Assembly: GCA_963989245.1 (NCBI GenBank)
Contig: OZ022341.1
Span: 64,156,729 to 64,220,728 of the forward strand
DNA length: 64,000 bases
Origin: Nansenia antarctica
Taxonomy: Eukaryota > Chordata > Actinopteri > Argentiniformes > Microstomatidae
Direction: 5' to 3'
A program made the translations under genes and the position numbers. A model generated the notes under the pieces. That model did no database searches, was not told where the DNA came from, and saw only the letters and a program-made list of their open reading frames with translations. Every line of letters begins with the position of its first letter. Position 1 is the first letter of the stretch. This document shows positions 63,867 through 64,000 of this stretch, piece by piece.

Positions 63867-64000
63867 TGACATTTTATTGTTTTTTTCGGGGTCAGAAGAA
63901 GAATTGCTACTGTTCCACAAGTATGTCAACTCCACAAATGAGAACATCAGATTGAGTATTGATTACAGTCAAACAGAAATTAATTTCCTTGATTTAAAAA
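63853..64000 (+). pseudogene. Penelope-like reverse transcriptase fragment, right arm
   Basis: Reads GRYIDDILLFFSGSEEELL, then FHKYVNSTNENIRLSI and YSQTEINFLDLK to the window edge. The YIDD box followed by a short spacer and TEINFLDL is the pattern of Penelope-like elements. No start; 5' part missing. The remainder lies outside the window. Confidence 0.7.

Noticed and set aside
63593..63955. 120-codon frame beginning MPAPALGCYIKGRP
   Set aside because: It crosses the promoter, leader and gag start in the wrong frame; the 42-codon gag-like frame from 63738 has the recognisable motif.
1..64000. CRISPR arrays, bacterial operons, tRNA or rRNA genes
   Set aside because: No regularly spaced direct repeats of CRISPR type, no Shine-Dalgarno-led gene runs, and no cloverleaf or rRNA core recognised.

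Overview
The window looks like a repeat-rich teleost fish chromosome segment. The evidence is the repeat families (PIF/Harbinger and hAT transposons, a TTAA-target element, pogo/Tigger, Copia, two Ty3/Gypsy lineages, L2-type LINE, DIRS-like and Penelope-like fragments), short GT-AG introns and vertebrate-type multi-exon genes. There are no bacterial-style operons, no tRNA or rRNA genes that I could see, and no CRISPR.

The backbone is a head-to-tail array of five copies of a nine-exon, 5'-truncated gene on the + strand. Its first three exons carry the conserved N-terminal block of fibrous sheath-interacting protein 2 (FSIP2), a sperm-tail protein. Copy 1 is 6842-14007, copy 2 is 30107-33071, copy 3 is 39068-46800, copy 4 is 51574-54536 and copy 5 is 59181-62139. 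The spacers between copies 2/3, 3/4 and 4/5 are themselves duplicated: a direct-repeat region, two exon-like islands around a terminal-inverted-repeat element, a broken L2-type LINE, a broken Copia integrase/RT piece, and a 48-bp minisatellite. Each of copies 1-3, or its spacer, has private insertions with clean target duplications: an hAT and a TTAA element in copy 1 and its flank, a TTA-type MITE after copy 2, and a Gypsy element with identical LTRs inside copy 3. So the array expanded first and was then hit separately.

The array is bracketed by inverted arms. Positions 1-about 1530 (minus strand) match about 62350-63880 (plus strand). Each arm holds two partial copies of a SUN-domain-like gene (nuclear N-terminus and transmembrane helix, no SUN domain), a DIRS-like promoter with a gag-like start, and a join to a Penelope-like reverse transcriptase. 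Large inverted arms around a multicopy sperm gene are typical of ampliconic, often sex-linked, chromatin. This window alone does not prove sex linkage.

Other regions: 2334-4789 has two PIF/Harbinger copies, the first apparently intact. 15857-20540 is a nest of three DNA elements. 22867-25545 is a Copia 5' part split by a Tigger relic. 25559-29993 is a Gypsy element with integrase before reverse transcriptase (Gmr1-like order), cut off inside RT where copy 2 of the array begins. 41072-45849 is a nearly intact second Gypsy element. Functional names come from motif recognition only; no searches were run.
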